Of a stretch of DNA of 64,000 bases, positions 24,853-34,766 are shown piece by piece (the first letter of the stretch is position 1; every line of letters begins with the position of its first letter). Both the position numbers and the translations under genes were made by a program. This DNA comes from Blautia sp. Marseille-P3201T (GTDB taxonomy: Bacteria > Bacillota > Clostridia > Lachnospirales > Lachnospiraceae). Under the pieces are notes generated by a model. That model was not told the DNA's origin and ran no database searches. It was given only the letters and a program-made list of their open reading frames with translations. The stretch is from contig NZ_LT635470.1 of assembly GCF_900120295.1 (NCBI RefSeq), positions 1,116,001 to 1,180,000 on the forward strand, read 5' to 3'.

Positions 24853-25525
24853 CGGTATCCTTGTAAACTCCCATTTTAATTAATCTTTCTTTTATTTCAT
24901 TTACAGGTGTCTCTTCAATTGAATAATTGAATAAATCCGGATTATTTTTTACCACACTAAAATCTATTTTAGAATAATCTATATTACGCATCACTTTAAT
25001 CATTTCTGGACTAAATCTGTATTTAATAACTTTGGCTGGTACTCCGCCAACTATGGCATACTCTGGAACGTTTTTGGTTACTACTGCTCTGGTGGCAATA
25101 ACTGCCCCCTGACCAACTGTAACTCCCGATAATATTGTAGCACCATAGCCAATCCAAACATCATCTTCTATAATTATTTTTCCTTTCGATAAACTGTCAC
25201 TTAATACTTTTTGGTCTGGTGTATATCTCATAAACGGAAACGTTGATATATAACTCATATTATGTTCGCCTGCCAATAAAAAATTAACATCATCAGCTAT
25301 TGAACAATAATTCCCAATTTCCAGTCCAACCATATTTGATGGATCATGATCAAAATTATTAACATTTAATACTCCATAGCTTTCTTTTTCAACAGTAATG
25401 CAATCCAAATTACATATTTTCCCTATAGAAGTATGATTATGTTTGTTTTCTTTTTTCCATTCCGCATTTAATCTCGACAATATAATTTCTTTCTTAATTT
25501 TTTTCAATATATATTTGGATTTCAT
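24845..25525 (-). CDS. left-handed beta-helix acetyltransferase (CatB/XAT-like)
   Basis: The 226-residue protein has a hexapeptide-repeat core: GLEIGNYCSIADDVNFLLAG with the catalytic-type histidine in GEHNMSY, then IIIEDDVWIGYGATILSGV and the AIVGGVPAKVIKYRF end typical of Vat/CatB-type xenobiotic or sugar O-acetyltransferases. Here it probably acetylates the polysaccharide repeat unit. The ATG at 25525 lies 4 bases after the wzy stop; a longer start (25558) would overlap wzy. Confidence 0.88.
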   Translation of the reverse strand: MKSKYILKKIKKEIILSRLNAEWKKENKHNHTSIGKICNLDCITVEKESYGVLNVNNFDHDPSNMVGLEIGNYCSIADDVNFLLAGEHNMSYISTFPFMRYTPDQKVLSDSLSKGKIIIEDDVWIGYGATILSGVTVGQGAVIATRAVVTKNVPEYAIVGGVPAKVIKYRFSPEMIKVMRNIDYSKIDFSVVKNNPDLFNYSIEETPVNEIKERLIKMGVYKDTDE

Positions 25526-25529
25526 ATAC

Positions 25530-26720
25530 TTACTTTTCCTTTCCATAATATATGCCAATAAATAACATTAATAATGTTGATATACTTAACCATCCATATA
25601 TATCATAAAAAATAGCTGTAACATAACCGCCACCTAATATTGAAAGAATTAGCATTTCCTGTTCAGGATCACAAGCAGTTTTAAAATAATTTTTAACAAT
25701 TTTAATTGCAAATAAAATTATCATTAACAGTCCAAGTAATCCATAATTATATAAGATCGTTAAATATTGGCAATCTGTTGTTGCAAAGGATGCTAAGGTA
25801 ATCGTTGTCATTTCCATTACACTGTTAGCTGCTCCTTCACCATATCCAAAAAATATATGAATTGGATTTCCACCTATTAAACGCATAAAAATATACGCAT
25901 AACTTCCTAGTCTTTGTGTAGCTGATGCACTTTCCATTGTTCCAGAAAATCTTGAAAAAATAAACTCATAAATTGTTTCAAACTGTGGTGTAAATGTGAA
26001 AACAATCCCAGCAGCAATACAAAATATTAAAAAAAAGATTTTTTTCTTATCAAGTTTATCAGAACTACTTTTAATAAGAAATAATACCACCATCAAAGCT
26101 AACGCTATCCATGCAGATCTACTTCTAGTAGAAAGTAGTCCCATAATAATATATATATTAAATACTCCCCTTACCAATACAGATTTAAACAAATACAGCG
26201 TCATCCAAAACCCAAATATTAGTATACTTCCATATGTTATTGGATGTCCAAAAAAAGAATCCATCCTACTATTATAACCCCAACCAATTCCTGCAATATT
26301 TTGATAAAATCCATATGCAACAGAAATCAGTATTAAAATATAAATAATATAATACATTTTTTTTCGGCTTTTCTCATCTGAATATTCTGAATAATAATAC
26401 CCAACTAAAATTGTACAAAAAATTCTTAATGTCCTCCAAAGCATTTGGACAAGTGCATAATCACTTCCAATAAATCCGTTAAAAAAGGTACTTCCGATTG
26501 TTAGCATACCATATAGTAATATTGGATAAATTTTCTTTTTTATCGTACAATGATTCTTAAACATGAAAAAGTAACAACATATACCCAGAATAGTATAGTA
26601 AAATATCATATTTAAGCTTCCGTCGTAAAATGTTACTAAAACACTCATTATTAGCATAAAAATTATAAAAATATTTTGAATATTTTTTTCTATGGTGCTT
26701 TTTTTTACCATCAATTGCAT
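25530..26720 (-). CDS. wzy: O-antigen polymerase-like protein (Wzy)
   Basis: The 396-residue integral membrane protein has about eleven helices and a large extracytoplasmic loop late in the sequence (near FGYGEGAANSVMEMTTITLASFATTD), with the GLLSTRSRSAW segment seen in O-antigen ligase/polymerase families. It would polymerise flipped repeat units. Sequence similarity in this family is low, so the call rests on topology plus position between glycosyltransferases and wzx. AAAGGA lies 8 bases before the ATG. Confidence 0.82.
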   Translation of the reverse strand: MQLMVKKSTIEKNIQNIFIIFMLIMSVLVTFYDGSLNMIFYYTILGICCYFFMFKNHCTIKKKIYPILLYGMLTIGSTFFNGFIGSDYALVQMLWRTLRIFCTILVGYYYSEYSDEKSRKKMYYIIYILILISVAYGFYQNIAGIGWGYNSRMDSFFGHPITYGSILIFGFWMTLYLFKSVLVRGVFNIYIIMGLLSTRSRSAWIALALMVVLFLIKSSSDKLDKKKIFFLIFCIAAGIVFTFTPQFETIYEFIFSRFSGTMESASATQRLGSYAYIFMRLIGGNPIHIFFGYGEGAANSVMEMTTITLASFATTDCQYLTILYNYGLLGLLMIILFAIKIVKNYFKTACDPEQEMLILSILGGGYVTAIFYDIYGWLSISTLLMLFIGIYYGKEK

Positions 26721-26721
26721 T

Positions 26722-27579
26722 TTAGATTTCCTTTCTTTTTCCCATGTATCCTTTCTTATAATCTAACAGAGCTTGAAATGTAATAGCCTCATTGGAATTT
26801 TTTATTATTCCCTCTATTCCACGAACAATTCTCGTAAATAAAGTATATATCCAACATCTTTTTTCAAAATTATACTTCTTCATTATGTAAAAACGATTTC
26901 TGACATTATAATAAATGCTAAGTTCTGACTTTCTCCCTGCTGTTCTACCTACTTTATGATATACAACAGCATCCTTATTATAAAAAATCTTGAATCCATT
27001 TTGGAGTATTCTAATTGAATAATCCATATCCTCATAATACATAAAATATTCTTCTGCCCAGTATCCTACTTTTCCAATAACCTTTCGTGGCATCAATAGA
27101 CAACAGCCCGATGCATAATTACAGTATTTACTTTCTTTGTCATTTCCATTACTCACTGTACATCTTGAATAATTTATTCTTCCATCCGCATACCATATCT
27201 CATTGGGTTCTGAATAAAAGTAAATGGATGGCGTTACTACTATGTTATCATCTGCAACATTTACCATCTTTTCCAAGAAATCAGGCTTAACTTCTGTATC
27301 GTTATTTAACAACATAATATAATCTGCTCCATGATCCATAGCATAACGAATACCTATATTATTTCCTGCCGAAAATCCATTATTTTCTTCAGCCAACTTT
27401 ACTATGCAATCTGGATTTTCTTCTTTTAATCTCTCATAAGATCCATCATCAGAACAATTATCGACTACAATAATATGATAATTTTGATAACTAACTTTTC
27501 TAAGACTGTTTATACACGCTGTTGTATCTTCATATCCTTTATAATTCAGAAGAATTATAAATACCGATTTTTCTTTCAT
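26722..27579 (-). CDS. GT2 glycosyltransferase, rhamnosyltransferase-like
   Basis: A 285-residue GT-A enzyme. It has VFIILLNYKGYEDTTACINSL at the start, IIVVDNCSDDGS, NNGFSAGNNIGIRYAM and MLLNNDTEVKPDF (the DxD-like metal site), then FMYYEDMDYSIRI with the acidic base. This is the RfbF/WbbL-like pattern used by many rhamnosyl- and related transferases, and dTDP-rhamnose is made by this same locus. Acceptor not predictable. It overlaps the next upstream GT by 4 bases. Confidence 0.88.
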   Translation of the reverse strand: MKEKSVFIILLNYKGYEDTTACINSLRKVSYQNYHIIVVDNCSDDGSYERLKEENPDCIVKLAEENNGFSAGNNIGIRYAMDHGADYIMLLNNDTEVKPDFLEKMVNVADDNIVVTPSIYFYSEPNEIWYADGRINYSRCTVSNGNDKESKYCNYASGCCLLMPRKVIGKVGYWAEEYFMYYEDMDYSIRILQNGFKIFYNKDAVVYHKVGRTAGRKSELSIYYNVRNRFYIMKKYNFEKRCWIYTLFTRIVRGIEGIIKNSNEAITFQALLDYKKGYMGKRKEI

Positions 27580-28667
27580 TTTTTATTTTCTATCTCCTCG
27601 TATAACTTGACATATTCATCCGCTATATCATCCCAATCAAAATTCTTTAAATATTCGTCTGCTAACCTATTGTGTTTCTCATAATCATATTTTCCATTTA
27701 CAATCACCATCATCTGTTCAACCAACGAATCTATACTTTCTAAAGAAAAGAAAAGGCCATAATTTTTTGATATTTCACGATTTGTTGGAATGTCACTTAA
27801 AATAATTGGTGTATGACAATACATACATTCTAATTGTGTTGAACCAAATCCCTCATATACTGTAGGAAAAATATATGCTGCTGCCCTACAATATAATCGG
27901 CTACAATCATCATTTGATGTATACCCTGTAAATATAATATCCTGTGAGAATTTAGATTCTTGTGCTACTTTAAAAAATTCTTCATATCCAAAACCTGGCC
28001 TACCTGCAAGCACTAACTTATAATTATGTGCCTCTTTTGTTTTTTCTTTTAACTTTATAAAAGAGTCAATTATTAAACCTACATTTTTTCTTTTTTCAAT
28101 CGTTCCAACAAATAAGAAAAACGGATTATTTTCCACATTTTTCAAATTTTCATTATCAAATTGATCCATATTATCTATTTTCTTTATATTATCATAATTT
28201 CCCGGATATATTGGCGTTACTTTTTGTGAATATCTTGGAAAATATTCTGTCATTTCTTTTTTGACAGAATTTGAAACAGTTACTATAGCATCAGCATTTT
28301 TCATAATTCTTTTTATTTTTAATCTTGATGTTAATGCCGTAAAAAAAGACATTGTTTCCGGATGAATAAAAGATGTTAAATCATGAACCGTAACCACATA
28401 TTTTACACCTTTTACTTTTTTCATAGGTAAAAATTGCCCTGCGAAATGAACAATATCATACCCTTCTATTTTTCTTCTAAATTGAGAACTATTTATGTAT
28501 CTCATATATTGTAATCTTTTTAACTTTCGATTTTTAGATGTTGCCTTATAATCACTCAATTCAACATTACATCCTCTATTTTTTAAAGATTTATATAAAT
28601 ACAGACAATAATTTCCAATGCCTGTTCCTAATTGTATTCTCAGTCCATCATCTATCAATACTTTCAT
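27576..28667 (-). CDS. GT4 glycosyltransferase
   Basis: A 363-residue GT-B fold enzyme. The C-terminal nucleotide-sugar domain has FLFVGTIEKRKNVGLIIDSF, LVLAGRPGFGYEEF, and PTVYEGFGSTQLECM with the E(x7)E pattern of retaining GT4 enzymes. The N-terminal acceptor domain has RLQLGTGIGNYCLYLYKSL. It probably adds a mannose- or heptose-type residue, but the donor cannot be read from the sequence. It overlaps the GT2 gene by 4 bases. Confidence 0.9.
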   Translation of the reverse strand: MKVLIDDGLRIQLGTGIGNYCLYLYKSLKNRGCNVELSDYKATSKNRKLKRLQYMRYINSSQFRRKIEGYDIVHFAGQFLPMKKVKGVKYVVTVHDLTSFIHPETMSFFTALTSRLKIKRIMKNADAIVTVSNSVKKEMTEYFPRYSQKVTPIYPGNYDNIKKIDNMDQFDNENLKNVENNPFFLFVGTIEKRKNVGLIIDSFIKLKEKTKEAHNYKLVLAGRPGFGYEEFFKVAQESKFSQDIIFTGYTSNDDCSRLYCRAAAYIFPTVYEGFGSTQLECMYCHTPIILSDIPTNREISKNYGLFFSLESIDSLVEQMMVIVNGKYDYEKHNRLADEYLKNFDWDDIADEYVKLYEEIENKK

Positions 28668-28673
28668 AAATCA

Positions 28674-29789
28674 TTACTCCATATATTCTTTTAAAATATA
28701 ATAGTTTTCTAAAGATTCTTTTTTTAATATATCACTTTGTTTTACTAACTTTTCACGAATCTCTTTTTCATCTTTAATCATCATACATATTTTTTTCATC
28801 ACGTTTTTTGAATCTAAATTAATATATTTTTTTTGGATTCCATTATTATCACCAAAATCAATATTATATTCTTTCATGTTTATGCGAGCCATTAATTTAC
28901 TACTCTTATCACCATACGATATTGAACACATCGGAATATCATATATTGTTGACAGCACAATAGCATGAAATCTCATACATAAAGAAAATTGACCCTTAGC
29001 AATTTCATCAGTAATTTTATCTATATCTTTCGAATATTCTATACTATGACAATGTTTAGAATTCACTTTGCCGCAAATCATATCATCAAATTTTTGATCT
29101 TTTGTGTTTGTAAATGGAATCAAATATACTTCATACCCCATACTAATGATTTGTTGGACAATTTCAACAATTTCTTTTTCAAATACTTCTTTATCCAAAT
29201 CTGGAAATATATCAAATATATCCGCCAAAAAAATATTGAATCTTTTATTCTCTTTCTGTAATTTTTTTACAAAACGTGAAAACACAATATCCGCTGTTGG
29301 CTGAATGTATTTTTCACTTTTAATAGGCTTGATTTCATCATCTTCTCTTAATTTTAATTCTCTAATTGTAAAACTATCTACCATTCGAGTTAAAATTTCC
29401 AGCCAAAAACGGTTACTTTTTCTCAAGAGATTTTTTTCTTCAACCCCAACGCCAAGACATATACACTTCTTTTTTTTGATTTTCATTATAAATGCAATCA
29501 TTGAATAAAACATTAGTCTTGAGGCTGTCCATGAGGGAAAAATTCCTCCACCTCCTATAATAAACAGATCAGCCTCATTCCACGCAAATTTCAATGCCGC
29601 TGATATTGTTCTTTTTTCTTGTCTTTTTATATTATTTTTTTTTAGTATCTGTTCCTCCTGATCTTTTTTTATAAATACACTTACTTCTGCTGTTTTATCT
29701 ATGTCACGAATCCATGATAACATTGTATCAAGAATCAAATCATCTCCAAGGTTATCAAAACCATAATATCCCCATATTCCTATTTTCAT
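28674..29789 (-). CDS. polysaccharide pyruvyl transferase family protein
   Basis: The 371-residue protein matches the CsaB/WcaK family, which adds a pyruvate ketal to glycans and makes them anionic. It opens MKIGIWGYYGFDNLGDDLIL and has LFIIGGGGIFPSW, a glycine-rich loop and FSLCMRFHAIVLSTIYDIPMCSISYGDKSS near the end. An in-frame ATG at 29834 would add 15 residues; neither start has a strong ribosome site, and the family start at MKIGIWG is preferred. Confidence 0.85.
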   Translation of the reverse strand: MKIGIWGYYGFDNLGDDLILDTMLSWIRDIDKTAEVSVFIKKDQEEQILKKNNIKRQEKRTISAALKFAWNEADLFIIGGGGIFPSWTASRLMFYSMIAFIMKIKKKKCICLGVGVEEKNLLRKSNRFWLEILTRMVDSFTIRELKLREDDEIKPIKSEKYIQPTADIVFSRFVKKLQKENKRFNIFLADIFDIFPDLDKEVFEKEIVEIVQQIISMGYEVYLIPFTNTKDQKFDDMICGKVNSKHCHSIEYSKDIDKITDEIAKGQFSLCMRFHAIVLSTIYDIPMCSISYGDKSSKLMARINMKEYNIDFGDNNGIQKKYINLDSKNVMKKICMMIKDEKEIREKLVKQSDILKKESLENYYILKEYME

Positions 29790-29854
29790 ATTTCTATACA
29801 TACCCTTGCTTCCCAAATATGTAATTCCTTTCATGCTTTACTTTATGATTAACG

Positions 29855-31117
29855 TTATTTTATCGTTTTTAACAATTTGTCAAATTTATTTTTCGTTACA
29901 TTCCATGTATAATTTTGATTTATAAATTTATTCCCACTTTCACCGATATAATGTCTAAAAGCATCATCTTCTAATAGCTTTACAACCGATTCTGCAAACT
30001 CATCACTATTATCAACCATAATCCACTCTTGCATATTCTCTGCATCGATATTTTCTGCACCTATTGTTGTTGTAATAGTCGCTATTCCCATTGCCATAGC
30101 CTCAAGATTTTTTGTTTTAATTCCACTACCAAACGTCATGGGACATACAAATACCTTACATTTTTCCAGATAATCTCGTACATCATCTACTCTTCCAGTA
30201 AAATGTACATGATCTGATTCAAGTTTTCTCAAATCTTCTGAAGCTCCACCACCTATAACTAAAAACTTAGCCTCTGGTCTTTCCTTTACTATTTGCGGTA
30301 AAATATCCGCAATAAAATGTCTAACTGCATTTTCATTATGTGCTACACTCATTGCCCCTAAAAAACCGATATAATTTTCTTCAGAAAAATTTTCTCTGTA
30401 CGAAAAATAATTAACATCTACCCCAATAGGAATAGCGTATGCTTTATCTTCATGTAATTCTTTATTAAGTGCATCAACCTCTTTTTGAGCCACTAAAACA
30501 GTCTTATCACACTGCTTTGCAATTTCCAACTCATATTTTTTTAGCAATTTAATTTCATTTTTTACCACATAAACCTTCAATGGTTTCCATAACATAATCT
30601 TCTGAATAATTTCAGGAACAGTATTTAAAAAAGCTCCATATGGATTTATACCTGAAATATCATAATCAAGCTGTCGTTGATAACGTAATGAAATACGATC
30701 ATCTAAATCTGCAATACGGTATATCGGATAATTCTTAATATATTCTGTACTTCTGACCATATCACCAATAATTATATCCGGTTGTTCTTCCTTCACTATT
30801 TTATCAATCACAACCTTAGCATTTGGATTCCAATATAATGAAACCTGCATTGGCTTTTTCTTCAATAATACAGAATCCACAAAAATATTTTTAATCTTTG
30901 TCGTTGCTGATGGTTTTGGCAATATTTCCAGTCTATCAATAAATTCTGGTCTTAATTGAGGGTCATCTCCTTTTTCAAGAAAAGCTGCAACTATTAGTCT
31001 ATATCCCAATTCTTCAGATAATATCCGGCAATAATGATATAAGGAAGTTTTTCTACCCGAAGTTGCCGGAAATGGCAACCTCGGCATAACAAATAATATT
31101 TTTTTTGTTTTATTCAT
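29855..31117 (-). CDS. GT4 glycosyltransferase
   Basis: The 420-residue GT-B enzyme starts KKILFVMPRLPFPATSGRKTSLYHY, an N-terminal pattern common in cell-surface GT4 enzymes. It has VNYFSYRENFSEENYIGFLGAMS at the domain junction and VCPMTFGSGIKTKNLEAMAMG with the donor-binding acidic pattern. It lies directly after gmhA in the transcript, so a heptose donor is an attractive guess without proof. Confidence 0.88.
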   Translation of the reverse strand: MNKTKKILFVMPRLPFPATSGRKTSLYHYCRILSEELGYRLIVAAFLEKGDDPQLRPEFIDRLEILPKPSATTKIKNIFVDSVLLKKKPMQVSLYWNPNAKVVIDKIVKEEQPDIIIGDMVRSTEYIKNYPIYRIADLDDRISLRYQRQLDYDISGINPYGAFLNTVPEIIQKIMLWKPLKVYVVKNEIKLLKKYELEIAKQCDKTVLVAQKEVDALNKELHEDKAYAIPIGVDVNYFSYRENFSEENYIGFLGAMSVAHNENAVRHFIADILPQIVKERPEAKFLVIGGGASEDLRKLESDHVHFTGRVDDVRDYLEKCKVFVCPMTFGSGIKTKNLEAMAMGIATITTTIGAENIDAENMQEWIMVDNSDEFAESVVKLLEDDAFRHYIGESGNKFINQNYTWNVTKNKFDKLLKTIK

Positions 31118-31122
31118 TTTGT

Positions 31123-31779
31123 TTACGCTCCAAAAAATTTATCTTCAAGCATAAGACACCAACAATGATAAATTGGCAAATGTAATTCTTGAACCATATA
31201 TGTTTCTGTTGCTGGAGCTTTCACAGCCACATCCGCTACCTTGGCTAATTCGCCACCTTTTTCTCCCGTAAGTCCAACAACTTTAATTCCTAATGCACGT
31301 GCAACTACAGTAGCAGGCAACACATTTTTACTATTTCCAGATGTGGAAATTCCTAAGAATACATCTCCTTCTTTTCCAAATCCAAATAACTGCTGTGCAA
31401 ATACACCTAAACCATCAACATCATTAATATATGCTGTAGTTAACGCTTCATGTGCTACTAATGGAATCGCCATCAGCGAACACTCCAGATTATTTGCAAG
31501 TTGTGATCCTCTCTCTGGATCAATCTCAATAAGTTTATCTGCAAATTCTTTTTTTACCGGACGAGGAGTTTTAAATCTTTTCATTAATTCACCAGCTATA
31601 TGCTCTGAATCCGCTGCTGACCCTCCATTTCCTGCAATCAACAGTTTCCCACCGTTTTCATAACATTCTTCCATAACTAAATATGCGTCAATAATAGACT
31701 GTTCAATACTCTTTAATACAGGGTATCTTTCTACTAATAAATCAATGTGTTTCTGTAATCTTTCTTCTAGTTTTCTCAT
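31123..31779 (-). CDS. gmhA: sedoheptulose-7-phosphate isomerase (SIS domain)
   Basis: The 218-residue SIS-domain enzyme makes D-glycero-D-manno-heptose 7-phosphate from sedoheptulose 7-phosphate. It has GGKLLIAGNGGSAADSEHIAGELMKRFK, FLGISTSGNSKNVL for phosphosugar binding, a central histidine- and glutamate-bearing segment, and the terminal QELHLPIYHCWCLMLED helix. It is slightly longer than Gram-negative GmhA (about 192). Together with the next two genes upstream it gives a full GDP-heptose route. Confidence 0.93.
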   Translation of the reverse strand: MRKLEERLQKHIDLLVERYPVLKSIEQSIIDAYLVMEECYENGGKLLIAGNGGSAADSEHIAGELMKRFKTPRPVKKEFADKLIEIDPERGSQLANNLECSLMAIPLVAHEALTTAYINDVDGLGVFAQQLFGFGKEGDVFLGISTSGNSKNVLPATVVARALGIKVVGLTGEKGGELAKVADVAVKAPATETYMVQELHLPIYHCWCLMLEDKFFGA

Positions 31780-31802
31780 TGCTTTAAAACTCCTTTTTCC
31801 AA

Positions 31803-33089
31803 TTACAACATTTTATCTACAAACTCTTTTAATGATGAAACAGTATAATCCTGTTGATAATCTTGACTACCAATTAATACTGTTTTACATCCAGCATTTT
31901 TTCCTGCCAGAACATCATTTTCACCATCACCTATCATCCAAGATTTCTCTAAATCTATGTTAAAATCTTCTGCTGCTTTTATCAGCATACCAGGCTTCGG
32001 TTTTCTACATTCACACTCTACCTTTAATTCAGGCCTTTCACCTTCATATCCTTTGTGTGGATGATGTGGGCAATAATATAATCCATCTATATACGCACCA
32101 TCTTTGCCTAATAAAGTTTCCATTTTGTTGTGGATTTTCTCCAATTCCTCAAAACTTACTTCCCCACGAGCAATCACTGGTTGATTTGTCACTACAACCG
32201 TCAAATATCCCGATTCATTTATTTTTTTAATTGCTTCCGATACACCATCAAGTAATTCAAACTCATCTATATTTCTCAAAAATCCAACATATTTGTTAAT
32301 TGTTCCATCTCTATCAAGAAAAATAGCCTTCTGTTTATTTTTTAAGTTTTTTCCCTGAACATTTCCGGCTTTAAAATCTTCACACACTGCATAGTATCTA
32401 TCTGGTGTTCCCATATCTTTTACATATTCAGGGCTATCATAACAAAACATCTTACCAGTTCCAGATAAAGGTTTTAAAAGCTGTCTATCCAAATCAATTT
32501 TAGGAGTGTCAATTTCTTGTTTCAAAATTTCTGGTGAAATTACATGAAGACCAGCATTGACTCTGTTTTTATAATAAGTTGGTCTCTCATCTTCTTTTGC
32601 CAGCCACTTCTGTACAGTCCCATTTTCATCTGCTATAATCAGACCACTATCATACGGATGACTATTAGGATGTGTAAATAACGTAACCATTCCACCATGA
32701 GATTTATGGAATTCAACAAATCTGTTAAAATCCACATCAAACATTGCATCAGCATTTAAAAGAAGAAAGTCTTCTGTCAACTTGTCTTTGATTTTAAATA
32801 AAGCACCAGCATTTCCTAAAGGTTCTTTTTCAAAATAATACTCAATGTTTACACCAAAACTCTTACCTGTTACCGGAGAAATACTGCTTCCATCACCAAA
32901 ATAGTCCATTATTATATTACCCAGATGACTTACGGTAAGAATAATGTCTTTGAAACCCTGATCTCGTAAGCATTCAATCTCATGTTCCAAAACAGGTTTG
33001 CCTTCAATTTTTATCATAGGTTTTGGAATGTCACTGGCAACTGAAGAAATTCTTGTTCCCTTTCCGCCAGCCATAATTACAACTTTCAT
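31803..33089 (-). CDS. hddC-gmhB: fused heptose-1-P guanylyltransferase / heptose-bisphosphate phosphatase
   Basis: A 428-residue bifunctional protein. Residues 1-about 240 are an HddC-like sugar-nucleotidyltransferase: MAGGKGTRISSVASDIPKPM, LLLNADAMFD with the metal aspartate, then GLHVISPEIL. Residues about 253-428 are a GmhB-like HAD phosphatase: FLDRDGTIN (nucleophile D259, acid D261), VVVTNQPVIARG, a CPHHPH and CECRKPKPGM zinc-binding pattern, and MIGDGENDVLAGKNAG. It carries out two consecutive steps of the GDP-heptose pathway, removal of the 7-phosphate and then GMP transfer. In most described systems these are separate proteins. Confidence 0.92.
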   Translation of the reverse strand: MKVVIMAGGKGTRISSVASDIPKPMIKIEGKPVLEHEIECLRDQGFKDIILTVSHLGNIIMDYFGDGSSISPVTGKSFGVNIEYYFEKEPLGNAGALFKIKDKLTEDFLLLNADAMFDVDFNRFVEFHKSHGGMVTLFTHPNSHPYDSGLIIADENGTVQKWLAKEDERPTYYKNRVNAGLHVISPEILKQEIDTPKIDLDRQLLKPLSGTGKMFCYDSPEYVKDMGTPDRYYAVCEDFKAGNVQGKNLKNKQKAIFLDRDGTINKYVGFLRNIDEFELLDGVSEAIKKINESGYLTVVVTNQPVIARGEVSFEELEKIHNKMETLLGKDGAYIDGLYYCPHHPHKGYEGERPELKVECECRKPKPGMLIKAAEDFNIDLEKSWMIGDGENDVLAGKNAGCKTVLIGSQDYQQDYTVSSLKEFVDKML

Positions 33090-33102
33090 GTTATGTTTCT
33101 CC

Positions 33103-34104
33103 TTACACTAATGGTTCATATGATTCTGGAGTATAATGGATAACTCTTGTTCCTCCATCTTCAAAAGAAAATGGAATATACATCAATTCCTTCATTGCTT
33201 CTCTAACTTCTGCTTGTTTTTCTGGTTGTACATAAAAAACTAAGAAACCGCCTCCGCCTGCACCAAGTAATTTTCCTCCTAATGCGCCAGCTTTGATTCC
33301 TTTTTCATACAGAATATCTATATTGCTTGTAGAAACTGCATTTCCAGTTTGTCTTTTTAATTTCCATGTATGATCTAACATGCGTCCAAATTCATCTAAA
33401 TCGACTGTTTTATCTGTTAATACCTTTTCCGCATCATCTACTAAAGAAAGCATTTCTTTAAGCTGTGCTGTCTTGTCTACTTTTCCTGCTGCATTTGCTT
33501 TCTGAACATCTGATGAAAAACGTGTGAATCCAGTAAAGAACATCATCAAGTTTTGATTAAGCTGTTTTTTTCTCTCTGGAGAAATAATTAAAGGAAGTAC
33601 TTCATAGCCTTCATCTGTAAAGTTAATACGATTAAAACCTCCAAATGATGCTGCTATCTGGTCTTGCCAACCGCCAGCTTCCTGGCACAATTCTCTCTCC
33701 AAATAAATTGCTTCATCTGCAAGTTTTTTCTTATCAGCATACTTCCCTTTTAATGCGTAAAAAGCATTCAACATACCAACTGCAAAAGAGCTACTCGTTC
33801 CTAAGCCAGAACGAGCCGGTAAATCTGCTTCATATGTTAAACGAATTTCATGCATATCCAAAAACTTCATTGCATTTCTAATTGCCGGATGCTGAATATC
33901 TTCAACATCTGTAACTCTCTCTGTTTTTGAATAAGAAAGCTCTGTGGAATAATCAAAAAAGCGTGGTAAATGTCTCACATTTACATAACAATATTTATCA
34001 AATGTTGTTGACAATACAGAGCCTCCATTTTCCTGAAAAAATGATGGCATATCAGTTCCACCGCCAAAAAATGACATTCTAAAAGGTGTCTTTGTAATAA
34101 TCAT
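33103..34104 (-). CDS. hddA: D-glycero-alpha-D-manno-heptose-7-phosphate kinase
   Basis: A 333-residue GHMP-family kinase. ITKTPFRMSFFGGGTDMPSFF is the HddA start, DLPARSGLGTSSSFAVGMLNAFY the ATP-binding GHMP motif, and KLLGAGGGGFLVFYV the C-terminal motif. It phosphorylates C1 in the alpha configuration, which sends heptose to GDP rather than ADP activation. GAGGA lies 8 bases before the ATG at 34104; an upstream in-frame GTG (34119) overlaps that site. Confidence 0.92.
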   Translation of the reverse strand: MIITKTPFRMSFFGGGTDMPSFFQENGGSVLSTTFDKYCYVNVRHLPRFFDYSTELSYSKTERVTDVEDIQHPAIRNAMKFLDMHEIRLTYEADLPARSGLGTSSSFAVGMLNAFYALKGKYADKKKLADEAIYLERELCQEAGGWQDQIAASFGGFNRINFTDEGYEVLPLIISPERKKQLNQNLMMFFTGFTRFSSDVQKANAAGKVDKTAQLKEMLSLVDDAEKVLTDKTVDLDEFGRMLDHTWKLKRQTGNAVSTSNIDILYEKGIKAGALGGKLLGAGGGGFLVFYVQPEKQAEVREAMKELMYIPFSFEDGGTRVIHYTPESYEPLV

Positions 34105-34131
34105 AAATTTCTTCCTCACATATATTAGTTC

Positions 34132-34734
34132 TTAAAATTTAAACGTATCTTTTAATCCAACCCATTTCTGATCTTTGTCCGATAAATTTAGTTTTGTTCC
34201 ATCTTTCAGCATATATCCTTCTGCAGATGACGTTCCATTATATCTTCCCACTAAATCCGGCCATTCTATTCCAATTTCTGGATCATTCCATGCAAGACCA
34301 CCTTCATCACCCGGATGATAAAAATCTGTACATTTATAACAGAATTCTGCCGTGTCGCTTAATACTAAAAATCCATGAGCAAATCCTTCTGAAATGTAAA
34401 ACTGTTTTTTATTTTCTTCAGTAAGTTCTACTCCATACCACTGACCATAAGTTTTGCTATCAGAGCGAAGATCTACAGCCACATCAAAGACACGACCTTT
34501 TATTGCTCGCACAAGCTTTCCCTGTGGATACTGTTTCTGAAAATGAAGTCCTCGTAACACACCTTTTGTACTCATACTTTGATTGTCCTGTACAAAATTC
34601 ATATCAAGACCTGCTTCTTTCATATCATTAAGATTGTAAGTCTCCATAAAATATCCACGATCATCTCCATGAACGGTAGGCTCAATTACATATAATCCCT
34701 CGATTGGAGCCTTTGTCACTTTTATTTGTCCCAT
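34132..34734 (-). CDS. rfbC: dTDP-4-dehydrorhamnose 3,5-epimerase
   Basis: A 200-residue cupin of the RmlC family. VIEPTVHGDDRGYFMETYN, QDNQSMSTKGVLRGLHFQ with the catalytic histidine, and GFAHGFLVLSDTAEFCYKCTDFYHPGDEGG are diagnostic. Third step of dTDP-L-rhamnose synthesis. It is slightly longer than the common 185 residues, with a lysine-rich tail. Runs with rfbD, rfbB and rfbA in one transcript. Confidence 0.96.
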   Translation of the reverse strand: MGQIKVTKAPIEGLYVIEPTVHGDDRGYFMETYNLNDMKEAGLDMNFVQDNQSMSTKGVLRGLHFQKQYPQGKLVRAIKGRVFDVAVDLRSDSKTYGQWYGVELTEENKKQFYISEGFAHGFLVLSDTAEFCYKCTDFYHPGDEGGLAWNDPEIGIEWPDLVGRYNGTSSAEGYMLKDGTKLNLSDKDQKWVGLKDTFKF

Positions 34735-34766
34735 TTTTTATTACTTCCTTTTTTTATTTCAAATCT

